The position numbers and the translations under genes were made by a program. Source: Tabrizicola flagellatus (GTDB taxonomy: Bacteria > Pseudomonadota > Alphaproteobacteria > Rhodobacterales > Rhodobacteraceae). From it: a DNA stretch of 64,000 nucleotides. The notes under the pieces were generated by a model. It was not told where the DNA came from and did not search any database. It was given only the letters and a program-made list of their open reading frames with translations. Each line of letters starts with the position of its first letter. Position 1 is the first letter of the stretch. The stretch spans positions 36,563 through 100,562 of the forward strand of contig NZ_VMDU01000010.1 in the NCBI RefSeq assembly GCF_008271465.1, written 5' to 3'. Positions 61,925 through 64,000 of this stretch are shown here, in pieces.

Positions 61925-63363
61925 GGATCGCCGCCATCGACCAGGGCACGACCAGCACCCGGGTTCTGGCCCTGGACTCGGACGGCGCGCTGCGCCCGGT
62001 CCTGTCGCTCCCGCATGGGCAAGGCTACCCGGCCCCCGGCCATGTCGAACAGGATGCCGAGGAGCTTCTGGCCAACATCTGCCGCTGCCTCGATGCGGCG
62101 GCGCCCGAGGTGGTGGGGCTGGCCAACCAGGGCGAAAGCTGCCTGGCCTGGGACGCCCGCGACGGCCGACCGGTCAGCCCGGTGATCTCGTGGCAGGACG
62201 ACCGCACCGCCCCTGTGACGGCGGGGCTGGAGCGGGACGGGGCGGGCCCCCTCGTCATGGCGCGGGCGGGGCTGCCGCTCGATCCCTATTTCTCCGCTTC
62301 AAAGCTGGGCTGGATCCTGCGCCATGTGCCGGCGGCAGCCGACCTGGCGCGGCAGGGCCACCTGCGGCTGGGCACCACCGACGCCTTCTTCCGCGACCGG
62401 CTGACGGGGCGGTTCCAGACCGACATCGCCACCGCCTCGCGGACCTCGCTGATGAACCTCGAAACCGGGGCCTGGGATGCCGACCTCTGCGCGCTTTTCG
62501 GGGTTCCGATGGACTGTCTGCCCGAGATCGGCCCGACCTCGGGCGATCTGGGGACGCTTCCCGGCGGGGCGCGGCTGGCGGCTTCCATCGTGGACCAGCA
62601 GGCCGCGCTTTACGGCCACGGCTGCCGCAGTCCCGGCGCGGCCAAGGTGACCTTCGGCACCGGGGCCTTCGTGCAATGCCTGACCGGGACACTGGTCCGC
62701 CCCGAACGCCCCGGCCCCCTGCCCACCGTCGCCTGGCAGCGGGCGGGACAGCCCGTCGCCTATGCGCTGGACGGCGGGGTCTATGCCGCGGCCTCGGCAG
62801 TGAACTGGGCGCGCGAGCTGGGGCTTTTCGACGACTATGCCGGGATTTCCGCCTTCGCCGCTCCGCCGGCCATCGACCGCGGCTTGGTCTTCGTCCCGGC
62901 ACTGGCCGGGCTGGGCTGCCCGCACTGGCAACGCGCCACGCGGGGGGCCTGGCTGGGACTTGGGCTTGGACATGGCAAGGCCGATCTGATGCAGGCGCTC
63001 CTCGAAGGCGTGGCGCTGCGCACCGCCGAGGTGCTGGACGCGATGCGCGCGCTGCATCCGCTGGCCGGTCCCGTCTCGGTCGATGGCGGGCTGTCGCGGA
63101 ACGACTATTTCGTGGCCTTCCTGTCCGAGGTCGCCGGCCAGGACCTGATCCTGCCCGACGAGACCGAGCAGACCGCCGCGGGTCTGGCGCGGATGGCGGC
63201 CGAGGCCTGCGGGGTGGCGGTCGCGCCGGCACCGCCCGGCCGTCTGGTCCGGGCGCGGCCCGATGGGCGGACGGAGCGGCTGGCGCGCTTTGCCAGGGTG
63301 CGGCAGGGGCTGACGGACCTGTCCGGCGTCATGGGCCAGGGGGGCGCTTGCGACCCGGCCTGA
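61921..63363 (+). CDS. FGGY-family kinase, glycerol-kinase-like
   Basis: A 480-residue sugar/polyol kinase: the phosphate-1 loop IAAIDQGTTSTRVLALDSDG at the start, GLANQGESCLAWDARDGRPV, WQDDRTAPVT, TFGTGAFVQC and the adenosine loop SVDGGLSRNDYFVAFLSEVA. The pattern is close to glycerol kinase but the substrate residues are not identical, so another polyol is possible. ATG 61921 overlaps the preceding stop (ATGA). With the two FAD proteins it would phosphorylate and then oxidise the same compound. No glycerol facilitator gene is present. Confidence 0.88.
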   Translation: MRIAAIDQGTTSTRVLALDSDGALRPVLSLPHGQGYPAPGHVEQDAEELLANICRCLDAAAPEVVGLANQGESCLAWDARDGRPVSPVISWQDDRTAPVTAGLERDGAGPLVMARAGLPLDPYFSASKLGWILRHVPAAADLARQGHLRLGTTDAFFRDRLTGRFQTDIATASRTSLMNLETGAWDADLCALFGVPMDCLPEIGPTSGDLGTLPGGARLAASIVDQQAALYGHGCRSPGAAKVTFGTGAFVQCLTGTLVRPERPGPLPTVAWQRAGQPVAYALDGGVYAAASAVNWARELGLFDDYAGISAFAAPPAIDRGLVFVPALAGLGCPHWQRATRGAWLGLGLGHGKADLMQALLEGVALRTAEVLDAMRALHPLAGPVSVDGGLSRNDYFVAFLSEVAGQDLILPDETEQTAAGLARMAAEACGVAVAPAPPGRLVRARPDGRTERLARFARVRQGLTDLSGVMGQGGACDPA

Positions 63364-63429
63364 GGGAAAGGCCGCCTGCGCCGGCCCTGGCGGCCCGGCC
63401 TCTGCACGGCGGGATCCGCCGCCCCGCCC

Positions 63430-63870
63430 GAGAACTGCTGCTGCCCGGTGATCAGGTTGCCGTTGCGCAGCACGAAGGGCTTGAACATCGCGCTCAGCAC
63501 GAAGTTGGTGTCGGCAATCTTCCGCGCCTCTTCCGCGATCCGGAGAGGCTGGATCTTCTGGCCGACCCTGGCATCGGCAACGGCCGCTTCCGAGTTGGCA
63601 AAGCCGGTCCAGGTCTTGCCCTTGACCAGGAGGTCGTCGTTCGACAGCCGCGTCTTCAGGAGGATGCATGTGCCGTGGCAGACGATTGCCACCACCCTGC
63701 CGGCCTCATAGTCGCGGGCGACGCAGCATGCGGCGCCGCATCGTCGATCATCGTCGCCATGGGCGACTTTGCGCCCGCCATAAAGATCACGTCATGGGCC
63801 GTTGGGTCCATTTCGGCGAGGGGCCTGGTGCCCTTCGGCACGCCGCGTGCGTCGCCGAGGTCTTTAGGGT
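63430..63870 (-). pseudogene. DJ-1/PfpI-family protein remnant (frameshifted, truncated at both ends)
   Basis: Two frames on the minus strand join into one DJ-1/PfpI-like product: AHDVIFMAGAKSPMATMIDD (around 63740-63800) and, in another frame, YEAGRVVAIVCHGTCILL, VKGKTWTGFANSE and NLITGQQQFSGGAA (63430-63715). The cysteine elbow AIVCHG is kept. A frameshift lies near 63720-63735. The N-terminal 60-80 residues and the final helix of this about 230-residue family are missing. Relatives are glyoxalase/Hsp31-type hydrolases. The left break is next to the IS3 fragment. Confidence 0.65.
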
Positions 63871-63941
63871 CAGGATTCATTAATCGGCTTGCGGCTGGTA
63901 TGTCTGCGTGATTCAAGCTCCCGAACTGACGGGGGGTGAAG

Positions 63942-64000
63942 ATGAGCATTCGTCGCGCAGGCTGCCGTTGAAGCTTTCGATGTAGCCGTTCTGCTGGGGC
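63942..64000 (-). mobile_element. IS3-family transposase (orfB) fragment
   Basis: The minus strand encodes PQQNGYIESFNGSLRDEC, the conserved end of the DDE integrase core of IS3-type OrfB, running off the right edge. After DEC the similarity stops (SSSPPVSSGA, then a stop), where intact elements continue with LN-x-x-x-F. The element is therefore broken at its 3' end, or this is its junction with the DJ-1-like gene. Confidence 0.75.

Overview
The window is GC-rich chromosomal DNA (roughly two thirds G+C by eye) from an alphaproteobacterium, most likely Rhodobacteraceae/Paracoccaceae. The signs are the glyQ - DUF6446 - glyS order, a cytochrome c2/c550-type gene directly upstream of an aa3-type ctaD, a folB-folP-glmM block with the long FolB form, a holB-tatD-MBL block, and two perfect TTAA-N7-TTAA CtrA-type boxes. 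Most of it is ordinary core genome with little sign of recent transfer; mobile-element debris appears only at the right edge (IS3-type fragment at 63942-64000).

Layout. 1-5.3 kb: metZ behind a strong hairpin terminator, two decayed copies of an Imm11-like (DUF1629-like) gene, folE2, trkH. 5.4-10.9 kb: a secreted peptidoglycan-binding pseudo-protease, then glyQ-DUF6446-glyS. 11-18.8 kb: a PEP-utilising dikinase-like enzyme, a SleB-type cell wall hydrolase, folB-folP-glmM and a secreted unknown. 18.9-25.2 kb: a glycosyltransferase, two tiny membrane proteins, ilvC divergent from two overlapping Lrp/AsnC regulators, and an enolase-superfamily/class V aminotransferase pair. 25.5-33.2 kb: a UbiH-family hydroxylase, a HAD phosphatase, a GntR regulator, an MshEN-GT2 membrane glycosyltransferase, carA divergent from yqeY, and small membrane proteins. 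33.2-39.1 kb: an alpha/beta hydrolase, ctaD, cycA, lipB, a peptidoglycan-binding gene interrupted by an in-frame TAG, and tRNA-Leu(GAG). 39.4-43.9 kb: a complete polyamine-type ABC importer. 44-49.3 kb: an AEC carrier, MBL-fold hydrolase, TatD, holB and an intact secreted trypsin-like protease. 49.3-55.3 kb: a TetR regulator divergent from a two-subunit molybdenum hydroxylase, and a CPA1 antiporter with a cyclic-nucleotide-type tail. 55.4-63.4 kb: a divergent catabolic locus, with deoR-dctQ-dctM-dctP on one side and two FAD oxidoreductases plus an FGGY kinase on the other. 63.4-64 kb: DJ-1/PfpI and IS3 remnants.

How the parts fit. FolE2, FolB and FolP are three folate-pathway steps. The TRAP importer, GlpA-like and GlpB-like oxidoreductases, the kinase and the DeoR repressor look like one glycerol-phosphate-type uptake-and-oxidation module, with a 29-bp dyad in the divergent promoter as its likely operator. 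Three secreted proteins carry peptidoglycan-binding domains: one has an intact trypsin triad, one has lost all three catalytic residues, and one is broken by a stop codon.

The most unusual features are the triad-dead protease paralog, a 23-codon island of AT-ending codons inside the enolase-superfamily gene, a three-copy dispersed intergenic palindrome, the decayed immunity-like tandem and the two CtrA-type boxes. I did not find a wholly new system such as a defence island or CRISPR array.
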